Shown: positions 44,954 to 54,567 of the stretch, piece by piece
Layout: every line of letters starts with the position of its first letter
How positions within the stretch are numbered: position 1 is the stretch's first letter
Assembly (NCBI RefSeq): GCF_900094925.1
Contig: NZ_FMAY01000009.1
Coordinates: 124,001-188,000 of the forward strand
Reading direction: 5' to 3'
DNA length: 64,000 bases
DNA from: Kosakonia oryzendophytica
GTDB taxonomy: Bacteria; Pseudomonadota; Gammaproteobacteria; Enterobacterales; Enterobacteriaceae
Notes under the pieces: model-generated
What the model was told of the DNA's origin: nothing
Seen by the model: the letters and a program-made list of their open reading frames with translations, nothing else
The model's database searches: none
Position numbers and translations under genes: made by a program

Positions 44954-45207
44954 TGCTTATGCTCCGCGGTACAGTGCTGATAACTCTCCGCCAGCAGACG
45001 CCGGGCGAGAAGCCAGGGGGCGCGCGGATCCTCTTCCAGTAAATTCCGCAGCGGCACGTGGTCGCGCAGGCGTTGGTGAAAATCACGCAGTACCCGCAGG
45101 CAACAACTGCGCAATGCCGGTGATGCGTAGGGTACGCAGAAAAATTCAAAAAAGGATTCGGCGCTGTCGAGTTCATCCACGCCCGGGATGCGATAAAACC
45201 ACTCCAT
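44950..45207 (-). CDS. nifW: NifW, nitrogenase-stabilising protein
   Basis: From the ATG at 45207 the protein has 85 residues (Klebsiella 86): MEWFYRIPGVDELDSAESFF at the N terminus and RAPWLLARRLLAESYQH near the end. NifW binds NifDK and helps oxygen tolerance and maturation. An upstream in-frame ATG at 45246 would overlap nifV and is rejected. It begins 2 bp after nifV ends and overlaps nifZ. Confidence 0.94.
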   Translation of the reverse strand: MEWFYRIPGVDELDSAESFFEFFCVPYASPALRSCCLRVLRDFHQRLRDHVPLRNLLEEDPRAPWLLARRLLAESYQHCTAEHKQ

Positions 45208-45209
45208 AC

Positions 45210-46355
45210 TCAACTCCCTGCGGCCTGTTGCGCTGCGCTGCCGCACAGCTCATCGTAAATGGCGACCAGTTCATAATCTTTGGGCGTGCGTTTCCAGCTT
45301 TCGGCAAAGCGCCGGATTGCCGGGAGCAACAGCTCGATTTGCAGGGCGTCGAGCCGGTAGCCCATTCGGGCGAACACGCCGTCTACGGCCTTGCGTCCGG
45401 AGTGTTTGCCGAGTACCAGCCGGTATTCACGGCCCATCAGCGCCGGGTCAATCGCCTGATAACTGTCACGATCGCGCAGCAGCGCGGCGACATGCACGCC
45501 GGACTCGTGGGTAAACACCTGTGCGCCCACCAACGGTTGTTGGGCGTCTATCGGGCGCAGAGCGGCATCGGCGACTTGCTGGCACAGGGCGGGTAGGCGG
45601 GCGAAGTGCACCCCGCAGTCGATATCCAGGCAGCGGTGTAAGCCGAGGGCGACCGTCTCCAGCGCTGCATTACCTGCCCGTTCGCCCAGCCCCAGTACGG
45701 TGGTATTGACGCTGGTCGCCCCGGCGCGTACCGCCGCCAGGGTATTGGCGGTGGCCAGCCCCAGATCGTTGTGCGCGTGCATTTCAATCTCGCCTGCCCA
45801 GCGTTGCCGTAACGTACCGATCCGGGTGGCGGTGGTAAACGGGTCGAGTATGCCGAGGGTATCGGCAAAACGCAGCCGCTGCGCGCCAGCCTGCTGTGCG
45901 GTATCGGCAATGGTCAATAGGGTGAGATCGCTCGCGCGGGAGGCGTCTTCACAGCCGATGCAGACCTGCAAACCCAGCGTTTTTGCCTGCTCAATCAGCG
46001 TGGTCAGCCGTTCCAGCAGGCGTGGCAGCGGCTCACGCAGTTTGTACTGTCGCAGTTTGTCAGAGGCGGGTAGGGAGATATCCACCCAATCCATGCCCAG
46101 GTCGGCGCTTTGCTGAATTTCGTCGCGATTCATCCGGCACCAGGCCATCAGCGTGGCGGCGGGCAGGTGGCGGCGCACCAGTTGCATACGCGTGCGCTCC
46201 TCGTCGCCCATCGCGGGTGTGCCAACTTCCAGTGCGGTGATGCCGGTTTCATACAGCGCTTGCGCCAGCGCCACTTTCTCACTGGCGCGAAAGGCCACGC
46301 CCGGGCTCTGTTCACCGTCCCGCAGCGTCGTATCGTTTATCACTACGCTTGCCAT
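45210..46355 (-). CDS. nifV: NifV, homocitrate synthase
   Basis: The 381-residue protein has the alpha-isopropylmalate/homocitrate synthase barrel: [16 protein letters not shown] at residues 7-22, the metal histidines in [20 protein letters not shown] (about 193-212) and [10 protein letters not shown]. It condenses acetyl-CoA with 2-oxoglutarate to homocitrate, the organic ligand of FeMo-co. It is the third gene of nifUSVWZM, 9 bp after nifS. Confidence 0.96.
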   Translation of the reverse strand: MASVVINDTTLRDGEQSPGVAFRASEKVALAQALYETGITALEVGTPAMGDEERTRMQLVRRHLPAATLMAWCRMNRDEIQQSADLGMDWVDISLPASDKLRQYKLREPLPRLLERLTTLIEQAKTLGLQVCIGCEDASRASDLTLLTIADTAQQAGAQRLRFADTLGILDPFTTATRIGTLRQRWAGEIEMHAHNDLGLATANTLAAVRAGATSVNTTVLGLGERAGNAALETVALGLHRCLDIDCGVHFARLPALCQQVADAALRPIDAQQPLVGAQVFTHESGVHVAALLRDRDSYQAIDPALMGREYRLVLGKHSGRKAVDGVFARMGYRLDALQIELLLPAIRRFAESWKRTPKDYELVAIYDELCGSAAQQAAGS

Positions 46356-46364
46356 GACGTCACC

Positions 46365-47567
46365 TTAACCGTAAACCGGTGTGAAAATGGCTTCAGCCGG
46401 ACGTGGCTTGCCGTCCTGCCAGTAGGGAGAAAGCGCGCGCAGACGGGCGATGATGGGCGGCAACGCATCAATGACGTAGTCTATCTCTTTCTCGCGGGTA
46501 TAACGGGAGAGCGAAAAACGAATACTGCCATGCGCGGCCGTATAGGGAATCTGCATGGCGCGCATCACATGCGACGGTTCCAGTGATCCGGAGGTGCAGG
46601 CGCTGCCGCTGGAGGCCGCTATTCCGGCCTGGTTGAGCAGCAACAGAATCGCTTCGCCTTCGATAAACTCAAACGCCAGATTGACGGTGCCGGGAACGCG
46701 CGGGGCATTACCGCCCATCACCCTTACCGAAGGCACCTGGCTGACCAGTTCGCTTTCAAGACGATCGCGCAATGCGGCAATGCTGTTCATTCCAGGCAGG
46801 TGCACCTGCGCCAGTTCACATGCCGCGCCCATCCCCACAATGCCAGCGATATTTTCAGTGCCCGCCCGGCGGCCCCGCTCCTGATGCCCGCCACGCAGCA
46901 GTGGACGAAAACGCGAACCACGGCGTAAATAGAGACAACCGACGCCTTTCGGACCATGCAGTTTATGCGCTGAGCAGGAGAGCATATCAATGGCCGTCCG
47001 ACCAATATCCAGCGGTATTTTTCCCACTACCTGTACCGCGTCGCAGTGAAACAACGCGCCGACGTCGTGCGCCATTGCTGCCATTTCCACAACCGGAAAC
47101 AGGACACCGGTTTCATTATTGGCCCACATAACGCTGACCACCGCAACGCGCGGGCTTAGCGCCTGGCGATATTGCTGCATATTCAGTACGCCATCGGTAT
47201 CCACCGCAATGCGGTGGATAAGGTAGCCCTGTCGCTCCAGGTGTTCGCACACCGCCAGGGTTGCCGGGTGCTCTACCGCGGTTGTGATGATTTCCCGTCG
47301 CTCCGGCAACAGTTCGACAGCGGCATGCAGTGCGGTAGAGGTCGCTTCGGTGGCGCAGGAGGTAAAAATAATCTCGCTGGCGTGTTCCGCACCGAGCAGG
47401 TCGGCCACCTGTTGGCGCGCCCTCTCAAGGGCGACGCGGGAGGGTGCGCCAAAATCGTGAATGGATGACGGGTTACCGTAATGTTCAGTCAGGAACGGCA
47501 TCATCGCTTCCAGCACCATCGGATCGATTCGGGTGGTGGCATTATTATCCAGATAAACCTGTTTCAT
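46365..47567 (-). CDS. nifS: NifS, cysteine desulfurase
   Basis: The 400-residue class V aminotransferase shows YLDNNATTRIDPMVLEAMMP at the N terminus, the PLP lysine in SAHKLHGPKGVGCLYLR (about residue 202) and the active-site cysteine in ASSGSACTSGSLEPSHVM (about 325). NifS removes sulfur from cysteine for cluster assembly on NifU. It is the second gene of nifUSVWZM, 31 bp after nifU. Confidence 0.97.
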   Translation of the reverse strand: MKQVYLDNNATTRIDPMVLEAMMPFLTEHYGNPSSIHDFGAPSRVALERARQQVADLLGAEHASEIIFTSCATEATSTALHAAVELLPERREIITTAVEHPATLAVCEHLERQGYLIHRIAVDTDGVLNMQQYRQALSPRVAVVSVMWANNETGVLFPVVEMAAMAHDVGALFHCDAVQVVGKIPLDIGRTAIDMLSCSAHKLHGPKGVGCLYLRRGSRFRPLLRGGHQERGRRAGTENIAGIVGMGAACELAQVHLPGMNSIAALRDRLESELVSQVPSVRVMGGNAPRVPGTVNLAFEFIEGEAILLLLNQAGIAASSGSACTSGSLEPSHVMRAMQIPYTAAHGSIRFSLSRYTREKEIDYVIDALPPIIARLRALSPYWQDGKPRPAEAIFTPVYG

Positions 47568-47598
47568 GGTGATTTCCCCTCTGTTGACCGACGGTGCT

Positions 47599-48423
47599 TC
47601 AGGCCGCTACGACGTCCATATAACAACCGGTACGCTCCATCAGTTTTTGTTGCAGCCATGCCAGCGTCATATCGGTCATCATGCAACCGCTGCAACTGCC
47701 GGAGAGGCTGACTGTCACGGTATGCGCTGCAACGTTCACCAGCGTCATATCGCCGCCATCGGCCTGAATATGTGGACGCAGTTCAGTGATGGCATCCACC
47801 ACTTCCTGCCAGTGCGGATCTTTCTGTTCTGCGATGGGGGCGGCACTCTGCGGGTGCTGCGCCAGAATATCTGCCAGCGCCAGTTCGATTTTTTCATGGC
47901 ACGCGGTACAGCCGCCGCCCGCTTTGGTGTAGTTGATCACCTCTTCAAGCGTGGTTAACCCGTTGCTTAACACCGCGCGGCGGATCTGGCCTTCGTCGAC
48001 GCCAAAACATTTGCAGATCAACGCGCCTTCTTCATGGTCGTCTTCCAGGGTTTCGCCGCGATAGTGGGCAATCGCCGCACGCAGCGCCTCCTGACCCATC
48101 ACGGAACAGTGCATTTTTTGCGGCGGCAGACCGTCGAGATAATCGGCGATCTGCTGGTTTGTCACCTGTTCAGCCTGCGCCAGCGTACGGCCGATGATCA
48201 GCTCAGTTAACGCCGACGAAGAGGCGATTGCGCTGCCACAACCAAAGGTCTGGAACCCGGCCTCAAGGATGGTTTCACTTTGCGGATCCACTCGTAACAT
48301 CAGCCGCAACGCATCGCCGCAGCTTAACGATCCCACGTCGCCAACGGCGTTGGCGTTATCCACCACGCGGGCGTTACGGGGATTAAAAAAATGATCTTTC
48401 ACTTTCTCGGAGTAATTCCACAT
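47599..48423 (-). CDS. nifU: NifU, Fe-S cluster scaffold
   Basis: The 274-residue protein has the three NifU parts: an IscU-like N-terminal scaffold (about 1-125; [47 protein letters not shown]), a central 2Fe-2S domain (about 133-185; [14 protein letters not shown] and [11 protein letters not shown]) and a C-terminal Nfu domain with C-x-x-C in [14 protein letters not shown]. It accepts sulfur from NifS and builds clusters for NifH and NifB. It is the first gene of its operon, under the sigma-54 promoter at 48504. Confidence 0.97.
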   Translation of the reverse strand: MWNYSEKVKDHFFNPRNARVVDNANAVGDVGSLSCGDALRLMLRVDPQSETILEAGFQTFGCGSAIASSSALTELIIGRTLAQAEQVTNQQIADYLDGLPPQKMHCSVMGQEALRAAIAHYRGETLEDDHEEGALICKCFGVDEGQIRRAVLSNGLTTLEEVINYTKAGGGCTACHEKIELALADILAQHPQSAAPIAEQKDPHWQEVVDAITELRPHIQADGGDMTLVNVAAHTVTVSLSGSCSGCMMTDMTLAWLQQKLMERTGCYMDVVAA

Positions 48424-48503
48424 GCTCTCAGCTCCCAGGATGTATGACGGAAAGCGCCGGGGCGCATTTCACCGCGTCAATCAACAGCGGGTCAGACGTA
48501 CCA

Positions 48504-48520
48504 AGCAAAAGCAGTACCAG
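48504..48520 (-). promoter_or_regulatory. nifUSVWZM sigma-54 promoter
   Basis: The reverse strand reads CTGGTACTGCTTTTGCT: GG (48517-48518), 10 bp, GC (48505-48506), about 80 bp upstream of nifU. Confidence 0.88.
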
Positions 48521-48603
48521 AAGGCAAAGTGACCTATTTTCAGAGGGTTAAGATTTTTTTCTGTCATAAAACTGCGAGCTGTGTCGCAGTTTTATGTTGG
48601 TTT

Positions 48604-48619
48604 TGTCACAGAGACGACA
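48604..48619 (-). promoter_or_regulatory. NifA activator site of nifU
   Basis: TGT-CACAGAGACG-ACA is a perfect TGT-N10-ACA site about 90 bp upstream of the -24, in the short gap after nifX. Confidence 0.87.
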
Positions 48620-48629
48620 CAGTTGGCGG

Positions 48630-49094
48630 TCAGCACTCCTCATCATCCTGCCAGTCGTGCTCCTGCAAGAGTTGTGCGAAGCGCTGCGGATTGCGGTTAC
48701 GCGTATTTTTACGCTGCTCTTTGTCATACCAGTAGTGCTGAATTTCCTGCAACAGCCCCTCAATAGTGGTCTCTGCCGGGACGCGCACGGCACGCACACC
48801 GATTTGCAGCAACTGGCGGAAGACGCTTTCGCCAATCGCCACACAGTAGAGCGTGACGCAATCCTCCAGCGCTGCGATCCGGCTGGCGATCTTCTCTTGC
48901 TGATGCCCGGCAAGCACCGAAAAATCCACTACCCGCAACAGCGTCACGTCGTTCTCCTTCACACCGTAAATAACCAGCCTCGGCGTTGCGCCAAAGTGCT
49001 GATCCACATGGTGATAGTCGGAGCTGGCAAAGGCCACTTTCATTGACCAGACGCCGGAGCAAATGGTGCTGAACTGGCGGTTAACATAGTGCAT
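48630..49094 (-). CDS. nifX: NifX, FeMo-co precursor carrier
   Basis: The 154-residue protein starts at the ATG at 49094 (MHYVNRQFSTICSGVWSMKV), like Klebsiella NifX (156 aa). The NifX core KVAFASSDYHHVDQHFGATP and LEDCVTLYCVAIGESVFRQLL are clear. NifX binds NifB-co and VK-cluster and passes them between NifB and NifEN. It overlaps the nifN 3' end by 14 bp as the last gene of nifENX. Confidence 0.94.
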   Translation of the reverse strand: MHYVNRQFSTICSGVWSMKVAFASSDYHHVDQHFGATPRLVIYGVKENDVTLLRVVDFSVLAGHQQEKIASRIAALEDCVTLYCVAIGESVFRQLLQIGVRAVRVPAETTIEGLLQEIQHYWYDKEQRKNTRNRNPQRFAQLLQEHDWQDDEEC

Positions 49095-50466
49095 AGTTGC
49101 CTCCGGAGATGGGCGGTTCGCTGACGTGCTGGCGCAACGGGGAGTGGTAAGTGGCCAGGTGAGAATGGCGCTCGCGCAGGGTGTTCGCCAGTTCGAACAA
49201 GGTATCGCGCATGCCCGCGTAACCCTGACGCACACGGCGAAATTCGCCGAGCCGGTCATAGAGGGGAAAACCTGCGCGCACCAGCGTGATAGCGAACTGC
49301 TCTGCCAGATCCGCCGCGTGGGAGTTGGCAACCAGTAGATCCGCCGGGGTTGCGCACAACAGATCCTGCAGGTCTTCCAGATCGCCAATGGTTACGCTAT
49401 CGACAGGCAGATTTTGCAACCCCGGCTGACTCACTGGTGCGACAACCGGGCCGGGAACCATGCCCTGACTGCGGGCGAAATCACACCATGCCGCCAGCAG
49501 ATCGCCTTCCGCCGCCAGCGCCATGCGGGCCCCCTGTAACCACATATGACAATCGATCATTGCATCCTGTAATTGCCCGCGCTGGCGTTCAATCCAGGCC
49601 GGAACGTCGCGCCCGGAAAGGCGTTGCAGATGGTGAATAAACTGATCGCAGTCGCCAAGCGTCATCAGATGCGGCAGGGCAATTACTTCGCCGCGACTGC
49701 GCTGCGCCAGCAGCGTGGCTGCACGGGAGAGGGAGACGCCGATGGCAAAGGTGCACAGGCTCTGCCCCATCTGCTCGATCATGCGCAGAGACGCACCGCC
49801 CTGGGTGACTGGCGAGAAGTCACCATTCGCCAGATGACCATCCAGTGACAGCGAGATATCCGGCACTATGATCGGCTGTAACCCGAACGCTTCCACATAG
49901 CTGCGCAGCAGTTCCACGTCTCCCGGAGTCAATAAATGGCTGAGCAGCAAGTTAACGCGGCGATTACGCAGACCTGGCAGGGGTTTTTCCGCCACCCACT
50001 GCTCAATCACGCTTTCCAGCACCGCGCTGTAGCCGTTCTCCAGCGTGCCGTAAAAATCCGGTGTATTGACGGTGAGGATCGCCACGCCTTTATGACGCGG
50101 GAACGCATCGCGGAACTGCCGGACCACGCGCGAAATGTCGCTGCCCTGGGCCTCCGAAAGTCCGGTGCTGAGCAGCACAATGGCTTTGGGGGTATTGCGC
50201 TGGCAGAGGAGGTTCAGCGCGGTCAAAATGTTTTCATCCGCGCCCATAATGGTGGAGGTGGGGTCCATCGCCGTTGATTGTAAGGGGATCGGATCGTGAA
50301 AATGCTGGATAAAAAAGACTTTTGCGAAAGCGCTGCACCCCTGAGCGCCGTGCACCAGTGGAATGGTCTGTTCAAACCCCATACTGGCAAGGATCGCCCC
50401 CAACGGCTGACCGCTTTTTATGGGGCTGACCGCCAGTGGTTTTTTATTACGCATGATTTCGGCCAT
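49081..50466 (-). CDS. nifN: NifN, FeMo-co scaffold beta subunit
   Basis: From the ATG at 50466 the protein has 461 residues, the Klebsiella length; upstream frame is nifE. It is NifK-like: GQPLGAILASMGFEQTIPLV and HGAQGCSAFAKVFFIQHFHD near the N terminus are shared with nitrogenase beta chains. NifEN (alpha2beta2) is the scaffold where NifB-co is converted to FeMo-co. The ribosome site AAGGAG lies upstream. It starts 10 bp after nifE. Confidence 0.97.
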   Translation of the reverse strand: MAEIMRNKKPLAVSPIKSGQPLGAILASMGFEQTIPLVHGAQGCSAFAKVFFIQHFHDPIPLQSTAMDPTSTIMGADENILTALNLLCQRNTPKAIVLLSTGLSEAQGSDISRVVRQFRDAFPRHKGVAILTVNTPDFYGTLENGYSAVLESVIEQWVAEKPLPGLRNRRVNLLLSHLLTPGDVELLRSYVEAFGLQPIIVPDISLSLDGHLANGDFSPVTQGGASLRMIEQMGQSLCTFAIGVSLSRAATLLAQRSRGEVIALPHLMTLGDCDQFIHHLQRLSGRDVPAWIERQRGQLQDAMIDCHMWLQGARMALAAEGDLLAAWCDFARSQGMVPGPVVAPVSQPGLQNLPVDSVTIGDLEDLQDLLCATPADLLVANSHAADLAEQFAITLVRAGFPLYDRLGEFRRVRQGYAGMRDTLFELANTLRERHSHLATYHSPLRQHVSEPPISGGNYALC

Positions 50467-50476
50467 TATCGACTCC

Positions 50477-51850
50477 TTATTGCCACGGCGCGCGAGCGTG
50501 GGTTTGCGGCCAGACCGGGCTTTCCAGGGTCTGACAGAGTTGTTCGGCCAGCGTGACGATGCCGCGATAGCCGGCGAAGGCATGCTCACGCTCCTGGTTA
50601 ATATCCAGAAACGGCAACCGCGCTTTGTAGGCGGTGTACATATTGCGTCCACCGGCGATCATCATGTCCGCCTGGTAGCGGTACACCACATCCAGCAGCG
50701 TACGGGCGTTGCCCTCATCGAGCATGATGGCCTCGTCACCCATCAGTTCACGGATGCGTTGCCGATCCTCTTCGGTTGATTTGCGGGTGCCGGTGGCGAC
50801 CACGGTCATCCCCAAATCCTGTAACGCGGAGACCACCGACCAGGACTTCACACCACCGGTGTACAGCAGTGCTTTGCGACCGCGTAACCGCTCGCGCAGC
50901 GGGGCCAGAGCCCGTTCGGCGTGCTGCTCTTCGCGGGAGATTAACGCTGCCGTTCGTGCGATCAGATCCTCATCACCGGTCAGGGCGGCTAACTGGCGTA
51001 AAGCATCAGAGGTGGCGCGCACGCCGTAGAAACTGCCCTCAAACCACGGTATGCCATAACGTTGTTCCAGCGCGCGGGCAACGTTAATCAGCGCTCGCGA
51101 GCAGACCAGCATATTGACCTGCGCCCGGTGCAGGGTCTGAATGTCGGTAAATCGTCCGTCGCCGGAAAGACTCCCCAGTACACGGATCCCCAGCTCATCA
51201 AGCAACGGCTGGATATGCCAGAACTCCCCGGCAATGTTGAACTCGCCAATCAGCCCGATATCGTGGCGGTGCGCCGGGGAAAAGGGGGTATCGTCCGGCC
51301 AGGGCGACGGCTCGCGACTGCCGATCACCTGCTTCACCATCACCTCACCGGCCAGGCGATTGCCGAGATTTTTACTGCCATAAAAACCCGCCGCATCCAC
51401 GGCGATCACCGGCACGCCCGTGGCGGTTGCCGCCGCCTGGCAGACGGCATCAATATCGTCGCCCTCCATGGCCGGGACGCAGGTGTTGTAGACAAAGACT
51501 GCTGCCGGGTGGTAACGGTTGACGATATGGCGCACCGCATGAAACAGGCGGCGCTCACCGCGCCCCATGATCACATCCTGCTCGTTAAGGTCGGTGGTAA
51601 AGCCCAGTCGGTTGATAGCCGGACCGGAGCTCAGGCTGCCGCGATTGTCCCAGGAACTGCCGGTACAGCCGATCGGGCCGTGCACCAGATGTGCCACATC
51701 GGACAGCGGCAACAAGGTGATCTGCGCGCCATCAAAGGCACAGCCGCCAGCGGTGGCGCCGGGTTTGGGGGCGCTACAGCCGGTTTTTTGTTTATGGTTG
51801 TGTTCGCAGGCGGGCTCATCAAGCAGTGCGAGAATCTCATTCCCCTTCAT
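50477..51850 (-). CDS. nifE: NifE, FeMo-co scaffold alpha subunit
   Basis: The ATG at 51850 gives 457 residues (Klebsiella NifE 457), beginning [20 protein letters not shown]; the longer frame to 51961 crosses the promoter and is rejected. It is NifD-like, with [20 protein letters not shown] and [15 protein letters not shown] carrying the cluster cysteines. It heads nifENX under the sigma-54 promoter at 51887 and works with NifN. Confidence 0.97.
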   Translation of the reverse strand: MKGNEILALLDEPACEHNHKQKTGCSAPKPGATAGGCAFDGAQITLLPLSDVAHLVHGPIGCTGSSWDNRGSLSSGPAINRLGFTTDLNEQDVIMGRGERRLFHAVRHIVNRYHPAAVFVYNTCVPAMEGDDIDAVCQAAATATGVPVIAVDAAGFYGSKNLGNRLAGEVMVKQVIGSREPSPWPDDTPFSPAHRHDIGLIGEFNIAGEFWHIQPLLDELGIRVLGSLSGDGRFTDIQTLHRAQVNMLVCSRALINVARALEQRYGIPWFEGSFYGVRATSDALRQLAALTGDEDLIARTAALISREEQHAERALAPLRERLRGRKALLYTGGVKSWSVVSALQDLGMTVVATGTRKSTEEDRQRIRELMGDEAIMLDEGNARTLLDVVYRYQADMMIAGGRNMYTAYKARLPFLDINQEREHAFAGYRGIVTLAEQLCQTLESPVWPQTHARAPWQ

Positions 51851-51886
51851 AGTCACCTCATGTATGGATTGGGTTACCGGTGGTGT

Positions 51887-51903
51887 TGCAAATCGCAGGC
51901 CAG
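51887..51903 (-). promoter_or_regulatory. nifENX sigma-54 promoter
   Basis: The reverse strand reads TCTGGCCTGCGATTTGCA: GG (51900-51901), 10 bp, GC (51888-51889), about 38 bp upstream of nifE. Confidence 0.85.
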
Positions 51904-51935
51904 AAGCGAGTGATTGATTTGTAAGGGAAAATTTA

Positions 51936-51951
51936 TGTTGGCTTTGCGACA
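51936..51951 (-). promoter_or_regulatory. NifA activator site of nifE
   Basis: TGT-TGGCTTTGCG-ACA is a perfect TGT-N10-ACA site. It sits only about 35 bp above the -24 element, much closer than the other nif sites, and 30 bp before the nifY terminator. Confidence 0.85.
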
Positions 51952-51980
51952 AAACGAACAATTGACGTAATGCCTACGTC

Positions 51981-52005
51981 AAAAAAATCCCCCGCGAACG
52001 GGGGG
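51981..52005 (-). terminator. Rho-independent terminator of nifHDKTY
   Basis: On the reverse strand CCCCCG-TTCG-CGGGGG forms a perfect 6-bp stem with a TTCG tetraloop followed by A and seven T. It starts 12 bp after the nifY stop and separates nifY from the nifE promoter. Confidence 0.95.
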
Positions 52006-52016
52006 ATGAGAAGGCG

Positions 52017-52679
52017 TCAAAACACGCGCGCTTCCAGAGGGTTATCGCGCTCCAGTCGTTTAGCCAGCCAGGGGGGCAGCCGTCCGGCAAGCAGCGTTTT
52101 GAGCGCCTCGCACTGCGAGAGAAGGGTAAAACCCGGTGAGACTTTCATGGGGTGAATATTATGGCGGATCAGGCGCGCCGCAGCCGGGCCACCAATCGCT
52201 TCACAGAACAGCAGGTGGCAATCCTCCAGTAAGCGGGCGCGGCTCTCATTCGGCTCTTTATCTTCCTGACTGCCGGGGTAGCGACGTAAATCATGCAGCC
52301 AGTACCCCTGATCATCAAAAGCATAGATAAAGAACAGGCGGCCCTGACCAAAATGACCGTTGATCGTCAGGCCATCCTGCGAACAAAAAGCGGCAATTAA
52401 CTGCGGACGCCGCGCGTCTGGCGCTTGCACAGTAAGATGCGCTGGTAATTCACCGCGCAGACAGGCTCTTACCCGGCTCCAGCGCCCTCTGGACATCAGT
52501 GCATGTGCATAGGGGAATCGCGCCTCCAGTTGCTGCGTATTCAGCGACGCCAGATAATCCGTGGTTAATGTCTCGTCGCGCTCGTCGGTCAGCCAGGCGA
52601 CAATCTGCGCAGGTTGAAGCTCCGGCAAAGACTGAAACAGCGCCAGCATCCGCCAGAAAAGTCTGTCGTTGTCAAACAT
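52017..52679 (-). CDS. nifY: NifY, apo-nitrogenase/FeMo-co binding protein
   Basis: The 220-residue protein (Klebsiella 220) has an N-terminal helical part (MFDNDRLFWRMLALFQSLPE) and a NifX-like C-terminal domain (about 110-205; IAAFCSQDGLTINGHFGQGRLFFIY). NifY binds apo-NifDK and helps insert FeMo-co. It is the last gene of nifHDKTY, 11 bp after nifT. Confidence 0.95.
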   Translation of the reverse strand: MFDNDRLFWRMLALFQSLPELQPAQIVAWLTDERDETLTTDYLASLNTQQLEARFPYAHALMSRGRWSRVRACLRGELPAHLTVQAPDARRPQLIAAFCSQDGLTINGHFGQGRLFFIYAFDDQGYWLHDLRRYPGSQEDKEPNESRARLLEDCHLLFCEAIGGPAAARLIRHNIHPMKVSPGFTLLSQCEALKTLLAGRLPPWLAKRLERDNPLEARVF

Positions 52680-52690
52680 GGAACACCTCC

Positions 52691-52909
52691 TTACACCCGC
52701 GCATCGCGGGTGGCGCGCAAACTGATCGGAAACGCAGGGCGACCTGGCTGCTCATTCACGTAATAACGGCGTCCGCCCTCCAGAGAAAGCACGCCACCCC
52801 AGCGTTGGGCGGTGTCATGTTCGATGTGCAGAACCCGCGCTTCCAGATCCTGTTTGGCGATATAGCAGTAGAGATCGTTGCCACGCTGGCGAATGATAAT
52901 GACTGGCAT
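52691..52909 (-). CDS. nifT: NifT/FixU protein
   Basis: The ATG at 52909 gives 72 residues (MPVIIIRQRGNDLYCYIAKQ), the Klebsiella length; an upstream ATG at 52987 lies inside nifK and is rejected. NifT/FixU proteins are small, with conserved WGGVLSLEGGRRYYV, and their role is not settled. It lies 40 bp after nifK and 11 bp before nifY. Confidence 0.94.
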   Translation of the reverse strand: MPVIIIRQRGNDLYCYIAKQDLEARVLHIEHDTAQRWGGVLSLEGGRRYYVNEQPGRPAFPISLRATRDARV

Positions 52910-52949
52910 AGTGCCTCCCTGAGCCCCGTCAGTGACGGGGCTGTGATGG

Positions 52950-54512
52950 TTAACGGATAAGATCGAAGCTGTAGTCGGTTTTGCCAAGCTTGATGGTCTC
53001 TTTGTCCACTTTCTCCAGCACCGCGTTAACCAGCGTCGTCAGGATGCTCATCGCGCCTTCGTAGCCCCAGGTCGTCTGGCGGTGCAGATGATGGCGGTCA
53101 AACAACGGGAAGCCCAGGCGGATCAGCGGTACTTCAAACTGTTCGCCTTTAGCGAGGGTGTCGCGCTGAATGAACTTGCCATAGGAGTTGCCAATCATAA
53201 AATCCGGCTGGCGGGTGAACATCAGCGAACGGAAATGCCACAAATCGCAGTTGATAAAGACCTCGCTCTGTTGACCATACGGTGAGTCGTCGAGCATTTT
53301 CTTCATCGCTTTCTGCCAGCGCTTACTGCCGTTATGACAGAGGATCACCGTCGGTTCGCAACCCAGTTCCAGCAGGAAGCGGGTCAGCCCCATCACAAAA
53401 TCCGGGTCGCCAAACAGACCGAATTTCTTGCCGTGCAGCCAGGTATGGGAGTCGAGCATCATATCCACCAGGCGGCCACGCTCCAGTGTCAGCGCATCGG
53501 CAATCGGCTTGCCGGTAAGCTGGCTGATGGTCATCAGCAGCGCATCGGTGCCCGCCAGGCCAATCGGTGTCGTGACCTCTGTCGCTGGCTGGTTCCACAT
53601 CTCCTGCACCACTTTTTTGGTTTTCACCAGTTGCCAGGGTTGCAGCAGCAGTGTGTCGATAGCATCGGGTGCCTCGCGCATCTCCTGTTGCGTGGTACCG
53701 CCGGAATACATGTGGTAATGGCCATCCGCCGGGGTATCCAGCACCTCTGAAGGATCCGACAGCAGGCTACAGGGCACGTCCATCTGTTCCATCATGCGTT
53801 TCAACACGCGAAAATTACCCAGATAGGTTTCAAAACCGGTCACCAGATTGAGGCGCGGCAGCTTACCTGGCTGCCCCTGATAATCGGCGGTGAAGGCGCG
53901 GGCAAAACCCTCGAACATATTGTCCCAGCCAGTAATATGGCTACCGATAAAGCTCGGTGTGTGGGCGTATGGCACCGGAATGGCGGCATCAAGAAAACCG
54001 TCTTTTTTGGCGTTGGCAATAAAGGCCTGTAAATCGTCGCCGATCACTTCCGCCATACAGGTAGTGGAGACGGCGATGATCTCCGGTTTGTACAGTGCAC
54101 TGGCGTTTTGCAGGCCGGTATTGAGGTTATTATTACCGCCGAACACGGCGGCATCTTCGGTCATGGAGTCCGATACGCAGGCCACCGGCTCTTTAAAGTG
54201 ACGGTTAAAATAGGTGCGGAAATAAGCTACGCACCCCTGAGAACCGTGCACATAGGGTAGGGTATTGGCGAATCCCAGCGAACAGAGTACCGCGCCTAGC
54301 GGCTGGCAGGCTTTGGCGGGATCGATGGTCAGCGCTTCGCGTTTAAAGTTCAGTGCTTCGTATTCCGGTGTGGTCGTCCACTGGAACACTTCCTGCACCC
54401 GCTCCGGCGAGTGCGCTTCTTCCATTCCCCGTTTACCGCTAAACAACGTTTGGTAGGCATCCTGTTCGAACAGCGGATGACAGTTATGGATTTTCTCAAC
54501 AGTTTGGCTCAT
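52950..54512 (-). CDS. nifK: NifK, MoFe protein beta subunit
   Basis: From the ATG at 54512 (MSQTVEKIHNCHPLFEQDAY) the protein has 520 residues as in Klebsiella. P-cluster cysteines are in CQPLGAVLCSLGFANTLPYV and HGSQGCVAYFRTYF, with a further one in STTCMAEVIGDDL. An ATG at 54533 is a weaker alternative. With NifD it forms the alpha2beta2 MoFe protein. It follows nifD by 55 bp, a gap that includes the ribosome site. Confidence 0.98.
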   Translation of the reverse strand: MSQTVEKIHNCHPLFEQDAYQTLFSGKRGMEEAHSPERVQEVFQWTTTPEYEALNFKREALTIDPAKACQPLGAVLCSLGFANTLPYVHGSQGCVAYFRTYFNRHFKEPVACVSDSMTEDAAVFGGNNNLNTGLQNASALYKPEIIAVSTTCMAEVIGDDLQAFIANAKKDGFLDAAIPVPYAHTPSFIGSHITGWDNMFEGFARAFTADYQGQPGKLPRLNLVTGFETYLGNFRVLKRMMEQMDVPCSLLSDPSEVLDTPADGHYHMYSGGTTQQEMREAPDAIDTLLLQPWQLVKTKKVVQEMWNQPATEVTTPIGLAGTDALLMTISQLTGKPIADALTLERGRLVDMMLDSHTWLHGKKFGLFGDPDFVMGLTRFLLELGCEPTVILCHNGSKRWQKAMKKMLDDSPYGQQSEVFINCDLWHFRSLMFTRQPDFMIGNSYGKFIQRDTLAKGEQFEVPLIRLGFPLFDRHHLHRQTTWGYEGAMSILTTLVNAVLEKVDKETIKLGKTDYSFDLIR

Positions 54513-54567
54513 GGTGTTCTCCTCCCGCGCCACAAATCGGTGAACAGACGGGATAGCAGGATAAAAG

